Shown here piece by piece: positions 25,163 to 34,237 of a DNA stretch of 64,000 bases; within the stretch, counting starts at the first letter, position 1; each line of letters begins with the position of its first letter. Origin of the DNA: Candidatus Helarchaeota archaeon (lineage in GTDB: Archaea > Asgardarchaeota > Lokiarchaeia > Helarchaeales > HEL-GB-A); contig JABXJT010000011.1 of assembly GCA_013375455.1 (NCBI GenBank), positions 25,481-89,480 on the forward strand, read 5' to 3'. A model generated the notes under the pieces. The model did no database searches, had not been told where the DNA came from, and saw only the letters and a list, made by a program, of their open reading frames with translations. A program made the position numbers and the translations under genes.

Positions 25163-25750
25163 TCATGATAGTTTATCAATTTCTGAATAGAATTTTAAAA
25201 TTGTTAGATAACTCCTCATTTTAATGGGCAAATCCTGTATTCCAAATTCTGCTGGATTTAAATTAGAAATGAGTTGGTCCCCTATTTTTTTCATTATTGG
25301 GATTAATAAAATCAACTCATCTCGTGTAATATTACTCAATCCTGCTGTAGAGTTCTCATTAGCCATAAAAATCTGTGCATTCTCCCCGAAATCAGAAAAA
25401 GCATCCTGGGCCTTCTTATCTTGGATCCAAATTCCTGGAGTTGATTGGATTTTTCGAGACCCCTGTAGCTCATTTCTTTTATCTAGAGCCTTCATCAACA
25501 ACATGCCAATTGATCGTTCATCAGGGCCTAAATATCTCAACTTCCTCCCCACGTAGTGAATTACCACGTCATCTGCTTGAAACACCAAATAAACTCGTGT
25601 ATTCTTTCTAATTTGATGGGATAAGAAATAGGCACCTTGGATGCACATGATAATTTCATAGATTTCAGGGGGAAATCCCTCTCTAAAATAATTTTTCTTA
25701 ATTTCAAAACACGAATCTAATAATAAATATATAGATACTTCAAAATTCAA
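25163..25750 (-). CDS. TrmY-like SPOUT methyltransferase
   Basis: 195 aa resembling TrmY, which methylates pseudouridine 54 in archaeal tRNA. Landmarks: AYFLSHQIRKNTRVYLVF, LRYLGPDERSIGMLLMKAL and STPGIWI in the first two thirds, and IKMRSYLTILKFYSEID at the end. The middle segment that normally carries a GDH-like SAM-binding turn reads differently (IPIMKKIGDQLISN), so the C-terminal half is diverged. Start at TTG 25750 follows GATGAGA. It lies 17 bp after the HTH gene and probably shares its transcript. Confidence 0.75.
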   Translation of the reverse strand: MNFEVSIYLLLDSCFEIKKNYFREGFPPEIYEIIMCIQGAYFLSHQIRKNTRVYLVFQADDVVIHYVGRKLRYLGPDERSIGMLLMKALDKRNELQGSRKIQSTPGIWIQDKKAQDAFSDFGENAQIFMANENSTAGLSNITRDELILLIPIMKKIGDQLISNLNPAEFGIQDLPIKMRSYLTILKFYSEIDKLS

Positions 25751-25766
25751 TTGATTCTCATCTGAA

Positions 25767-26555
25767 TTACTTTAATTTTTCCTTTCTGGAGAAAACTTCT
25801 CGTTGAAATTTAATTTCTTTTTTATATATTTGGGAAAAATTCATCAATTTCCCTAAAATGGTTGCCCAGGTCCCCACAATTTTACCCCCCCCAAAAAGTG
25901 ATAGTTCCCCTAATTCATTATTGATGTATTCGAATAGCTCCTTAGGAAGCAATTCAGTTTTTGTTCTATAGAGTGAGGAAATACGGGTTCCCATTTTCTC
26001 ATTATCTTTTTTTATTGCTAATGGACAAATAATGCATTTTTCTATCCGATTTTTAATTAGACTTAAATTGATCAATTCAAGAAGGAACTGTAGGTTTACT
26101 TCTCTATCGATTCGTAAGGTACGTGAAAAAAACGATGCTCTGCATAAGTATGAAGGTAACATGCAAAAATTTCGAACTACATAAATAGGGTGCGTCTTTT
26201 TTGGAGGTTCGTATGTTAATCGGTAAAAAACCTGTTTTCCTTGTCGATTTTTCGTTAATATTCCTTGTTTTTCTAATTGGTTCAGGTACGTACTTATTGT
26301 ACTTCTAGAAACTTTATCAAAAAATTTTTCATATTCCTCATTTATTTTCTCGGTAATGATCTCTTCTTTCTTCACCACATAAAACCACAAGAAAATTCCT
26401 AAAAGATGATTTTCGTGTAACCTTCCTTTCATTACATTTTTTTCCGAAACTTCAAACCTTTTATTCCAAATGTCACGCAACGTGGGTTCTCTGTTTTCAA
26501 CATACTCGCGAATTGCTTGAAAATCACAGAAACCTAAAACAGAAGTGGTGTCCAT
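25767..26555 (-). CDS. Winged-helix transcriptional regulator
   Basis: 262 aa from ATG 26555. Residues about 45-125 form a winged helix: SRSTISTYLNQLEKQGILTKN then QVFYRLTYEPP as wing. The second half is uncharacterised, contains a CIICP pair near 180 and an alpha/beta pattern, and may bind a ligand or metal. Related in outline to the DUF/PadR/ArsR-type regulators common in Asgard archaea. Its target is not evident. Confidence 0.65.
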   Translation of the reverse strand: MDTTSVLGFCDFQAIREYVENREPTLRDIWNKRFEVSEKNVMKGRLHENHLLGIFLWFYVVKKEEIITEKINEEYEKFFDKVSRSTISTYLNQLEKQGILTKNRQGKQVFYRLTYEPPKKTHPIYVVRNFCMLPSYLCRASFFSRTLRIDREVNLQFLLELINLSLIKNRIEKCIICPLAIKKDNEKMGTRISSLYRTKTELLPKELFEYINNELGELSLFGGGKIVGTWATILGKLMNFSQIYKKEIKFQREVFSRKEKLK

Positions 26556-26630
26556 TAGTTCTTTTAAATACTTAGAAACTATTTAAAACCTCTTCTGAGT
26601 TGATTAGATCAGATATGTCACTGAAAAAAG

Positions 26631-27722
26631 ATGATGCTTTTGGCCGTCCGCGTAGTTGGAATTGATCCTGGAACTGACTCCTGGGGCATTGTTGGATTGG
26701 AAGATGGGACAATAATACTAGATACATCAATTCCAACAAAACGAGTGATCGAAAAACCATTACTCATCGTGGAAATACTCCAATCGCTTAAAAATATCGA
26801 TTTAGTTGTCGCTCCGAGTGGTCACGGTCTCCCAAATACCCCCATACAAGCACTAACTGAGCGGGATTTATTCTTTTTAACAGTAAAAAAGAAGATTTCA
26901 GCGAAAATTACGGGTTTAGGTGAAATCGCACGTCTTCTTAAAGAGAAAGGGTTCAAGGGCTATTTCATCCCAAGTGTTAAACTTTTGGAAACCGTACCGA
27001 CTCATCGTAAAATAAATAAAATTGATATGGGGACTGCCGATAAAGTTTGTAGCGCCGCTTTGGGCATACACGATCAATCAATCCGGCTAAATATTGATTA
27101 TTCGGACGTATCTTTCATTCTAGTAGAAATGGGAACTGGATTTAACGCAATTCTAGGGATACAAAATGGACAAATTGTCGATGGAATTGGGGGAAGTCAA
27201 GGGTGCGCAGGTTTTTTGGCTTGTGGTGGAATTGATGGCGAACTTGCATATTTACTAGATGATATTTATAAGAGGACGATTTATAGCGGTGGCGCATCTT
27301 CTGTTGCCGGTTATAAGGATTTAAGTCCAGAAGAATTCGTTTTATTAGCTGAAAAAGATGGTAAATTTAAGGTTGCGCAAGATTTTCTCATTGAAGGGCT
27401 CCTCAAAGATATCAATGCAATGCTGATCTCTGTTAAACACCCCAAAGAAATTCTTCTATCCGGAAGATTAGCGAAAATTGAAACAATTTTCAATTTATTA
27501 AAAGACAATTTATCAGATATTGCTCCTGTTCTTAGGATGCGAGGCCTCCCTTCGGTCCAAATTGCAAAAGAAGCGGCTCAAGGGGCAGCCATTATTGCAA
27601 ATGGGTTAGCTAACGGAAAATTTAAACCTTTAATCGATAATTTAAAACTTTTGGAGGCAAAGGGAACGGTACTTGATCATATATACTTTAAAGAAATTGA
27701 GAGATACAAAAAATCAGGCTAG
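26631..27722 (+). CDS. DUF1464 (actin-like ATPase fold) protein
   Basis: 363 aa. N-terminal VVGIDPGTDSWGIVG is the DUF1464 signature, and the ASKHA fold is visible in the phosphate motifs (MGTGFNAILGIQNG, IGGSQGCAGF). A later block ILLSGRLAKIE and a KEAAQGAAIIANG end follow. Members are predicted acetokinase/butyrate-kinase-like sugar or acid kinases, without an assigned substrate. Common in archaea. Gene is divergent from the HTH gene. Confidence 0.8.
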   Translation: MMLLAVRVVGIDPGTDSWGIVGLEDGTIILDTSIPTKRVIEKPLLIVEILQSLKNIDLVVAPSGHGLPNTPIQALTERDLFFLTVKKKISAKITGLGEIARLLKEKGFKGYFIPSVKLLETVPTHRKINKIDMGTADKVCSAALGIHDQSIRLNIDYSDVSFILVEMGTGFNAILGIQNGQIVDGIGGSQGCAGFLACGGIDGELAYLLDDIYKRTIYSGGASSVAGYKDLSPEEFVLLAEKDGKFKVAQDFLIEGLLKDINAMLISVKHPKEILLSGRLAKIETIFNLLKDNLSDIAPVLRMRGLPSVQIAKEAAQGAAIIANGLANGKFKPLIDNLKLLEAKGTVLDHIYFKEIERYKKSG

Positions 27723-27740
27723 CCCTATAAAAAATGAGAA

Positions 27741-28859
27741 TCAATCAAATAATGGAACTTCTTTCTGTTCTTTTTCTTTTGCTTCTTCTTCCTCTTCTTG
27801 AATAGGAACAGGTTTTGGTGTAACAACAGTTCCAACAGGTGTTTGTGGTAACTGCGCGATTAGTTCCTGTAAGCTTGATTCGATACTAAGACCTGGTTTC
27901 TCAACCAATTCTGGTTCCATTAATTTCATTATGGCTAATTTCTTACTTTCATGAATACGTCTCATCATCATGTTTTTAATGTCAGGATCCGATCTTATCG
28001 TGTAAACGTCGAGATTGATAATGAAATCAATGATTTGGTCACAATAATCTCTTAGATATTCTTCATCCTCTAGGGAGTCAATTTTTACATTAACAATTCC
28101 GTCCGTCATTATGTCGAAATCATCCATCCAACGTTTATCCCAATTGATTGAAGCTAAATCGGCAATTGGATACAATTTGTTTTTCCGACGCCATTCTCTC
28201 ATCTTTTTAGTTTTCTCTTGTTCTTCTTTCAGGCGTTCCTGCTCTTCTAATCGAGCTAATTTCGTTTTTTCTTCTTGAATTTTCTGTTCTAGCTCGGCTT
28301 TTCGTTTCTCTAGGAATTCCTCCCTCTTTATCTCTCTTAATCTTTGAGAGAGGGCAATTTTCTCATCAATTATTTCATTCAATTTTTTTAAGATTTTTGG
28401 ATGGATTTTTAATTTATTGGTTTCGCCTAAGGAAGCTAATGTATTCTTCATGTCATCTTTATTCCACGCTGTCTTTGTTTTAATTAACAAGCGTCCTTTC
28501 AATTCAGATGGACCTATTTCTATGTATACACGCCCGCCATATTTGATAATCTTTCCATATTTTAAGTGGTTTAGTTCTATATTCCAAAGTTCGCTTCTTA
28601 ACATGGGATGGGCGAAATACCTTTTGATATCAATCGACCTGTACTTGGGTGAGTCCACATTAAGGATGGACCCCGTAAATTTAAAATGCTCTATTATTTT
28701 AAAAAGATACGCTATGGCCTGCTCGACTGTTTTCTTTGGAGTTGGATATTCAAAGATTACACTTTTATCATTGAATTGTATTTCCAAACGGTTAAAAGCC
28801 AACTTCTTTTTTAGTAACTTTTCTAGTCTTCTTTCTGCCTCTGGCTTTTCCATGGTCAT
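27741..28859 (-). CDS. Coiled-coil protein of unknown function
   Basis: 372 aa. A globular N-terminal domain (residues about 5-145) is followed by a strongly charged coiled coil (about 155-225, rich in EEKTKLARLEEQERLKEEQ-type repeats), a second helical domain (about 230-320) and a Pro/Glu-rich tail ending VPLFD. No family recognised. It converges on DUF1464 with an 18-bp gap. The tail and coil suggest a structural or scaffold protein. Confidence 0.65.
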   Translation of the reverse strand: MTMEKPEAERRLEKLLKKKLAFNRLEIQFNDKSVIFEYPTPKKTVEQAIAYLFKIIEHFKFTGSILNVDSPKYRSIDIKRYFAHPMLRSELWNIELNHLKYGKIIKYGGRVYIEIGPSELKGRLLIKTKTAWNKDDMKNTLASLGETNKLKIHPKILKKLNEIIDEKIALSQRLREIKREEFLEKRKAELEQKIQEEKTKLARLEEQERLKEEQEKTKKMREWRRKNKLYPIADLASINWDKRWMDDFDIMTDGIVNVKIDSLEDEEYLRDYCDQIIDFIINLDVYTIRSDPDIKNMMMRRIHESKKLAIMKLMEPELVEKPGLSIESSLQELIAQLPQTPVGTVVTPKPVPIQEEEEEAKEKEQKEVPLFD

Positions 28860-29098
28860 TCCCTTTTTTCCTTATCCAAACTCATTCCCTTTTTCTTTTT
28901 CTTCCTTTTTCTATTTTTTCCTTTCTTTTTTCTTGACCAATAGGAGGAAAGCAGTCCAAAATTCTGATTTCTCAATGAATGAAGTACTTTTGTTAAGGCA
29001 TTCACTTAGCTATAATAGAGATGGCACTTAAATATAATTTATTTTTCAAACAAATGTTTATTTGAATTAATTAAAAACGAAACGAAGGAAAGGATCTT
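28860..29098. promoter_or_regulatory. Divergent region with purine-rich leader
   Basis: 239 bp between the coiled-coil gene and the DHPS-like gene. Read on the minus strand, the 75 bases before the start at 28859 are almost pure A and G, an unusually long purine tract in front of the coiled-coil gene. The rest is AT-rich and should contain divergent promoters. An overlapping plus-strand reading frame here (28417-29031) is the complement of this tract and of coding sequence, and is not a gene. Confidence 0.45.
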
Positions 29099-30637
29099 TT
29101 GAGCGTTTTACTTATCACTGGAAATATGGCTCACGATATAATTAAGGAATATATTGAGCCCTTTGCGAATCAAGTTAAATTGATTAAATTGCCCATTTCA
29201 ATCGCCGCTTTTATAACCCCTAAACTCGTGGTAAACCAGCTAAAAGACATGGATCTCTCCCAATACGAATCCATCGTAGTTCCAGGTTTGATGAGAGGTT
29301 CCTGCCAGCCAATCGAGGATGCTCTAAAAATACCAACTTTCAAAGGCCCCCGGTATGCAAGTGATCTTCCAATAATCTTGGATGAACCCATTCAACTATC
29401 CAAAGAAATTCCTGCAGATAAATTATTATTGAATCAGGGAATTGAGGAATACGATCAATTAATCAAAAAGTTACTGCAATCTCGTCCATCCCACCCTTTC
29501 ATTCAACTTGAATCTTATAGAATTGGAATGGATTTCCCTCCTCTGATCTTGGCTGAAATTGTTGATGCCCCTAAACTGTCGCTTCAAAAAATCATTTCAA
29601 CAGGTCGATACTTCCTTAAAAATGGTGCTCACATGCTTGATATTGGGGCCATTGTTGGTCAAAATAATGCTAAAAAAATTGGTAAAATCGTTGAGGCGGT
29701 CAAATCTACACTAAAGGTCCCTATAAGTATTGATAGTTTGTTGCCCGAGGAAATTGAAATTGCAGTAGAGGCCGGCGCTGATTTAATTTTAAGTCTAGAT
29801 GCAGGAAACATGGATGCTCTAAAGAATTTGCCTAAGGATCGGATCGTTACAATCATACCTACAAATATTAGGGAAGGAATTTTTCCCAAATCTCCTGAGG
29901 AACGAGTAAAACTGTTACTAAAGAATATCAATAATGCGAAACGGTTTGGGTTTGATAGAATTCTCGTGGATCCTCTCTTAGAATCCCCTATTTCCCCTGG
30001 CTTGATGAAATCACTTGAGACATTTCTCCAATTTCGGAAAAGAGATCCCACCATTCCCCTTTTGTACGGTGCAGGCAACGTTTCGGAATTAATTGACGCG
30101 GACAGTACCGGGATAAATGCATTACTAGCTTGTATTGCGGTGGAATTGGGCATTTCCGTGATATTAACAACTGAATATAGTAATAAAACAAGGAAAACAG
30201 TCGATGAATTATCTACTGGTTTAAAAATGGCTTTTCTGGCAAATTATAAGAAACGCCCTTCCGTTGGCCTCCCTTTTAATCTGTTACGAGCAAAAAACAA
30301 GAAAAAATATGATATTGCTCCAAAAATTCCTTCCATCCCCCCCATCCTTGTTACAGAGTTTGATGAATCTTACTCACTCGATTCCAAGGGATATTTTAAA
30401 ATATGGATTGATCAAGAGAACCAATTGATTTCTATCCTATATTATCACGATTCCCAACCCCATAGCCTGATTCAAGGAACTTCGGCTGAGGCGCTCGGGA
30501 AAAAAATATTAAGTTTGAATTACATTCAAGATCCGAGTCATATTTTCTATTTAGGTAGAGAATTAGAACGCGCTGAAATCGCTTTATTCTTAGGGAAAGA
30601 TTACGTGCAAGACCTAAAATTTGCAGAGGTATTGTGA
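29099..30637 (+). CDS. Dihydropteroate-synthase-like protein (archaeal MJ0107 type)
   Basis: 512 aa from TTG 29099 with GGAAAGGA upstream. N-terminal 150 residues match the archaeal DUF6513-type domain. Residues about 150-390 form a DHPS-like TIM barrel (GAHMLDIGAIVGQ, SIDSLLPEEIEIAVEAGADLILSLDAG, DRILVDPLL). These long DHPS relatives occur in H4MPT-containing archaea and are thought to act in pterin assembly. The exact reaction is not proven. Its stop overlaps the mptA start (TGATG), which strongly supports a tetrahydromethanopterin role. Confidence 0.85.
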   Translation: MSVLLITGNMAHDIIKEYIEPFANQVKLIKLPISIAAFITPKLVVNQLKDMDLSQYESIVVPGLMRGSCQPIEDALKIPTFKGPRYASDLPIILDEPIQLSKEIPADKLLLNQGIEEYDQLIKKLLQSRPSHPFIQLESYRIGMDFPPLILAEIVDAPKLSLQKIISTGRYFLKNGAHMLDIGAIVGQNNAKKIGKIVEAVKSTLKVPISIDSLLPEEIEIAVEAGADLILSLDAGNMDALKNLPKDRIVTIIPTNIREGIFPKSPEERVKLLLKNINNAKRFGFDRILVDPLLESPISPGLMKSLETFLQFRKRDPTIPLLYGAGNVSELIDADSTGINALLACIAVELGISVILTTEYSNKTRKTVDELSTGLKMAFLANYKKRPSVGLPFNLLRAKNKKKYDIAPKIPSIPPILVTEFDESYSLDSKGYFKIWIDQENQLISILYYHDSQPHSLIQGTSAEALGKKILSLNYIQDPSHIFYLGRELERAEIALFLGKDYVQDLKFAEVL

Positions 30638-31587
30638 TGAGTAAATTACCAGATCCCCAGAATCAACTTCCTAAATATATGATATCCATTGACAAAGTCG
30701 GAGTCGTTAATCTACGCAAACGTATTAAAATTCTCCATGGTAACAAAACATATGAATTTTCTCCCCTATTTTCCGCCTTTGTTAAGCTACCTAAACAACA
30801 ACGCGGCATTCACATGTCCCGGAGTAGCGAAACAGTCGAGGAAGTTATTGACGAGCTCTCCTATCAGGCATATTCTAGCCTTGAAAGTGTTTGCAAAGCG
30901 ATGGCTGAAACTTTACTTAAAAAACATGAGTATTCTGCACGATCCGAGGTTATATCTGAGGGTATTTTAGTTATTGATACTCTTCAAGAAGGATTTGGAA
31001 AAAGACAAAAGGCCTATGAAGTCTTTTCTAAAGCAATAGCAGTACGGTCTGGGAACTCATTTAAAACAAGCTTATTTTTAGGTGCCTCAGCTGAAGGTAT
31101 CACCACGTGTCCTTGTGCTAAAGAATTGATGCAATCTTATGCAAAAGATATCATCCTTGAGCGCAGCGAGTTTTTTAAATTAAATTCAGATAAAATTGAC
31201 CAGCTATTAAATTTGATTCCGATTGCTTCCCATAGTCAAAGATCGAAGGGAACTTTAACTGTTGAATTATCCAATGAACGTGAAGTCGATATTCTAAATC
31301 TTACTGAGATAATTGAAACCTCAATGTCCGGAATAGTCCAAGATGTTTTAAAAAGGCCTGATGAAGGAAAACTGGTTCGATTAGCCCACCTTAATCCTCT
31401 TTTCATTGAAGATACCCTTAGAGTAATGGCACAACAAGTCGTGAAAAAATTCTCAACCCTCTCAGATACCAGCCAAATCTTTTTTAGAGTAGAGAGTATG
31501 GAGAGTGTTCATGCTTATAATGCAAGCGCAGAAAAACAAACTACGCTAGGGGAATTAAAGAAAGAATTTCAAGACAATAATCACTAA
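30637..31587 (+). CDS. mptA: GTP cyclohydrolase MptA
   Basis: 316 aa, Fe(II)-dependent GTP cyclohydrolase of the MptA/FolE2 group, the first committed step of tetrahydromethanopterin synthesis (GTP to 7,8-dihydroneopterin 2',3'-cyclic phosphate). Motifs seen are KLPKQQRGIHMSRSSE, EGITTCPCAKELM with the metal-binding Cys, and SHSQRSKGTL. Start at ATG 30637 is coupled to the DHPS-like gene by a one-base overlap. An in-frame GTG at 30634 is possible. Together with MptD at 47155 it shows that this organism makes H4MPT-type cofactor. Confidence 0.93.
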   Translation: MSKLPDPQNQLPKYMISIDKVGVVNLRKRIKILHGNKTYEFSPLFSAFVKLPKQQRGIHMSRSSETVEEVIDELSYQAYSSLESVCKAMAETLLKKHEYSARSEVISEGILVIDTLQEGFGKRQKAYEVFSKAIAVRSGNSFKTSLFLGASAEGITTCPCAKELMQSYAKDIILERSEFFKLNSDKIDQLLNLIPIASHSQRSKGTLTVELSNEREVDILNLTEIIETSMSGIVQDVLKRPDEGKLVRLAHLNPLFIEDTLRVMAQQVVKKFSTLSDTSQIFFRVESMESVHAYNASAEKQTTLGELKKEFQDNNH

Positions 31588-31591
31588 CTTA

Positions 31592-31927
31592 CTATTTTTT
31601 CTTCATTCGTTGGATTAACTCATTACCTTTGGATATAAAATCCATCCAAGTCTTTTCTAACGCGGGACTGAAAGAACCACTTTCAAGATTCTTCAAAAAT
31701 TTTAGAAAGTCCCCAATGATAGGTGCTTTAAATAATCTAGCCATTGCTCCGTCTGTTCCATAAACATTAACTTCCTTAATTATTGCTGTTTCAACTTTCT
31801 CTTGGATCCCAAGCCCTTTTAAGAGTATCTCCCCATTTTCTTCTTGAATTTTTAAATAACTGATGTCTTCAACCGCAAGATACTCCTTTTTACCAGGCTC
31901 AAGAACCATAACTTTAAATTCGCACAT
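31592..31927 (-). CDS. CooT-like small protein with C-terminal helix extension
   Basis: 111 aa. Residues 1-60 match the small CooT family (PF10133), starting MCEF with the conserved second-position Cys that binds nickel in CooT, then a beta pattern ending EVNVYG. Residues 61-111 are an added helical tail absent from typical CooT. Nickel handling would be relevant to F430-dependent MCR, but this link is inference. It converges with mptA, 4 bp apart. Confidence 0.65.
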   Translation of the reverse strand: MCEFKVMVLEPGKKEYLAVEDISYLKIQEENGEILLKGLGIQEKVETAIIKEVNVYGTDGAMARLFKAPIIGDFLKFLKNLESGSFSPALEKTWMDFISKGNELIQRMKKK

Positions 31928-31998
31928 TTAACCTTACCTCAGATACTATCTTATTAATAATTAACAATTAGAAATTCAATTAAAATTTTGTCCAAACC

Positions 31999-33045
31999 TT
32001 AAATTTTTAGAATATATTCCCCCAAACGTCCTGCTTTTGAACCAATAACGATTTGATAATGTTGTTTTCCATTGATATTATTTATAACTAACTCCAATTC
32101 TCCTTTCGCTTTAACTTTTTCGCCCTCTTCAACGGCTGCATCAAACAATCCTTCATACGAAATTATTTCTCTGATATTTTCAACATTCTCCCCGTTTAGA
32201 ATATCTACGTCTGAGATTTCAAATTTTGCGGGTAAAAACAAGGCCTCTGAATCCTTTAATTTCGCTTGGATTTCAATCTGTCCTTTTCTGACAAAAGTTT
32301 TATCTCCATATTTCTCATCAATTTCTTCTGGATTTCGTATGGGGTGGATGGAAAAGCGCGTATCTCTAAACATTCCCATATTCCACTTTCGTTTGAATAA
32401 TTCTGCTGCATCGTCGCGACTCATCCCAAAGCGTTCCGACTTATCTTTTTGCCATCTCTCAGCTTCAATTTCATTCAGTGGCAATAGGTTCGGATGCCCT
32501 TTCTCAAAGATATTCTTCATTGTTCGCCTGAGTTTTGAGGAGTTTTCCTTACCATGGACGGTTATATCAAGGTCTGAGAAATCTGGATTATGAATATCCA
32601 ATAAAATTGATCCCGTCACTCCAAATGCATCCAGAGATACGCCTGCATGCTTAGATAGAGTTGTAACTAAATTTTTTAATTTTTCTTGGAGGGGATCCAA
32701 ATTTGCGCTCATAGATATTTCCTTTAATTTCTGTTGTGTTGAATAAAATTGCTTTATGAATTTAAGAGGTACTGCTGAAAATACCACGTCACTGTAACTA
32801 TCTTTAAATAGATACTGAGGGTAATCTTTCTCGAGAAATTGAAAGGTATTTATTACCGCTTGCGCAGAATAGTGAGGTAGCATGCGCTTCAAGCCTTGAT
32901 CTCCATACTTCCATTTTCCCGAGTCAGAGGGTACGTACTTGAGATATGAAATAATCCAGTTTGGAGGATGAACATATCCAATAACACAAAAGAAAAAGTC
33001 TTCTATTGTCTGAATGAAATCTCTATCTAATGGGATATAATCCAA
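31999..33045 (-). CDS. Predicted nucleotidyltransferase (COG1665-like), copy 1
   Basis: 348 aa. A polymerase-beta-type nucleotidyltransferase core: GVTGSILL then DFSDLDITVHG gives the G-S and D-x-D metal-binding pattern. Flanking domains include an N-terminal region with FFFCVIGYVHPP and a C-terminal beta-barrel-like part (VENIREIISYEGLFDAA). Reaction and substrate unknown. It directly follows a paralogue, with a 15-bp gap, in the same direction. Confidence 0.78.
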   Translation of the reverse strand: MDYIPLDRDFIQTIEDFFFCVIGYVHPPNWIISYLKYVPSDSGKWKYGDQGLKRMLPHYSAQAVINTFQFLEKDYPQYLFKDSYSDVVFSAVPLKFIKQFYSTQQKLKEISMSANLDPLQEKLKNLVTTLSKHAGVSLDAFGVTGSILLDIHNPDFSDLDITVHGKENSSKLRRTMKNIFEKGHPNLLPLNEIEAERWQKDKSERFGMSRDDAAELFKRKWNMGMFRDTRFSIHPIRNPEEIDEKYGDKTFVRKGQIEIQAKLKDSEALFLPAKFEISDVDILNGENVENIREIISYEGLFDAAVEEGEKVKAKGELELVINNINGKQHYQIVIGSKAGRLGEYILKI

Positions 33046-33060
33046 TTCTTCTCTACCTAA

Positions 33061-34101
33061 CTAAATATTTAATAATTTCATATAATCTTCTTTATAAGCG
33101 CCGAGAAGAAGCCGATAATATATTTTATTATTAAAATTTACGGATTCAACCTTACCTCGCGCCTCTACTGCTTCTCCCCTACCAGCCTGCTCACAAAATC
33201 TTCCACGGTAAGAAACGATTTCTTGAATCTGGACTTGAGGTTTAAAGCCATTAATAATTTTCGATGATTCAAGGGAATATTTACACGGTGTAAAAATGCT
33301 CTCCGTATCATTACTGATAATACCTTTTATGGTCGCAAATTCTAATGGTTTGTAAGTTATCTCACCATATTTATATTGAATTTCCTCCCAATCCTTTATG
33401 CAACGAATATAATAATCAGTCCCTTTAAATATACCCTGCAATTTTTTCCTTTGTTCAATTTTCACAAAATCTTGAAATGAAATTCCAGATTCCCTACCTC
33501 TGAACTTGTATAAATCTTGCAAAGTCTTCTCTGAATAAGGTTGTATTCTCTCATGATCAGTGGTATAAAGCTCACTCAATGCTTCTCTCACTAAATACAC
33601 ACTTTTAGACCCATATATGATTAAATCAATGTCAGATTCAGCAGTCTCCAAATTTACCAATAATGAACCCGATATTCCTATATTCCTATATTTGATACCT
33701 GCTCGTACCTGGATCAATGATACTAATTTAAATGCCTTCTGTAAGGGTAAAGACGCTGAATTTTGTAAATCTTCCTCATTTTTCCCGAGCAATTCACCTA
33801 AAAAATTCGTGGGGTGATAAATTTTTTTAATATTTTCTCTAGGAATGCCCTGTAATGTTTCTCCGCAAGTTTTATCGTAAAATATGTATTGGGGAAATTT
33901 TTTTTCTAGAAATTCAAAGCGATTTTCCAACGTATAGATTTTTTCATAGCGAATTCCCTGTCTAATACGTTGTCCATTGATATCTGGGTAATATCTTAAA
34001 TAGGCGATGAATCTCTCGGGAGGATGAATCAATCCTTTTACATCAAAGATTAACCCTTCAACTGTTTCAATAAAATCGCCTTCTCGCGCCCTTTGCTCCA
34101 T
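33061..34101 (-). CDS. Predicted nucleotidyltransferase (COG1665-like), copy 2
   Basis: 346 aa paralogue of the gene at 31999. It shares the N-terminal GLIHPPERFIAYLRYYPD layout, the core GISGSLLV plus ESDIDLIIYG, and the final IVSYRGRFCE block. Both copies keep the catalytic aspartates, so neither is obviously dead. The pair looks like an old tandem duplication because identity is low to moderate. Role unknown. Confidence 0.78.
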   Translation of the reverse strand: MEQRAREGDFIETVEGLIFDVKGLIHPPERFIAYLRYYPDINGQRIRQGIRYEKIYTLENRFEFLEKKFPQYIFYDKTCGETLQGIPRENIKKIYHPTNFLGELLGKNEEDLQNSASLPLQKAFKLVSLIQVRAGIKYRNIGISGSLLVNLETAESDIDLIIYGSKSVYLVREALSELYTTDHERIQPYSEKTLQDLYKFRGRESGISFQDFVKIEQRKKLQGIFKGTDYYIRCIKDWEEIQYKYGEITYKPLEFATIKGIISNDTESIFTPCKYSLESSKIINGFKPQVQIQEIVSYRGRFCEQAGRGEAVEARGKVESVNFNNKIYYRLLLGAYKEDYMKLLNI

Positions 34102-34237
34102 ATTTAGTTATCATCCTCTGGAGATCTTTAAATAAATTTAATTCTAAAATTAAGTAATATGAGACTTTCTATTTTATAACCAAAATGCAAAACTAAAAAA
34201 GTAAAAATTTCATATTATCACTTAATTATGTTATTTT

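Noticed and set aside
28417..29031. 204-aa plus-strand ORF
   Set aside because: It lies antisense to the coiled-coil gene and its purine-rich leader; its Ser/Phe-rich sequence is the complement of A/G-rich DNA and has no start signal or family pattern.
29659..30153. 164-aa minus-strand ORF inside the DHPS-like gene
   Set aside because: Fully contained opposite a conserved enzyme gene, with no recognisable domain.
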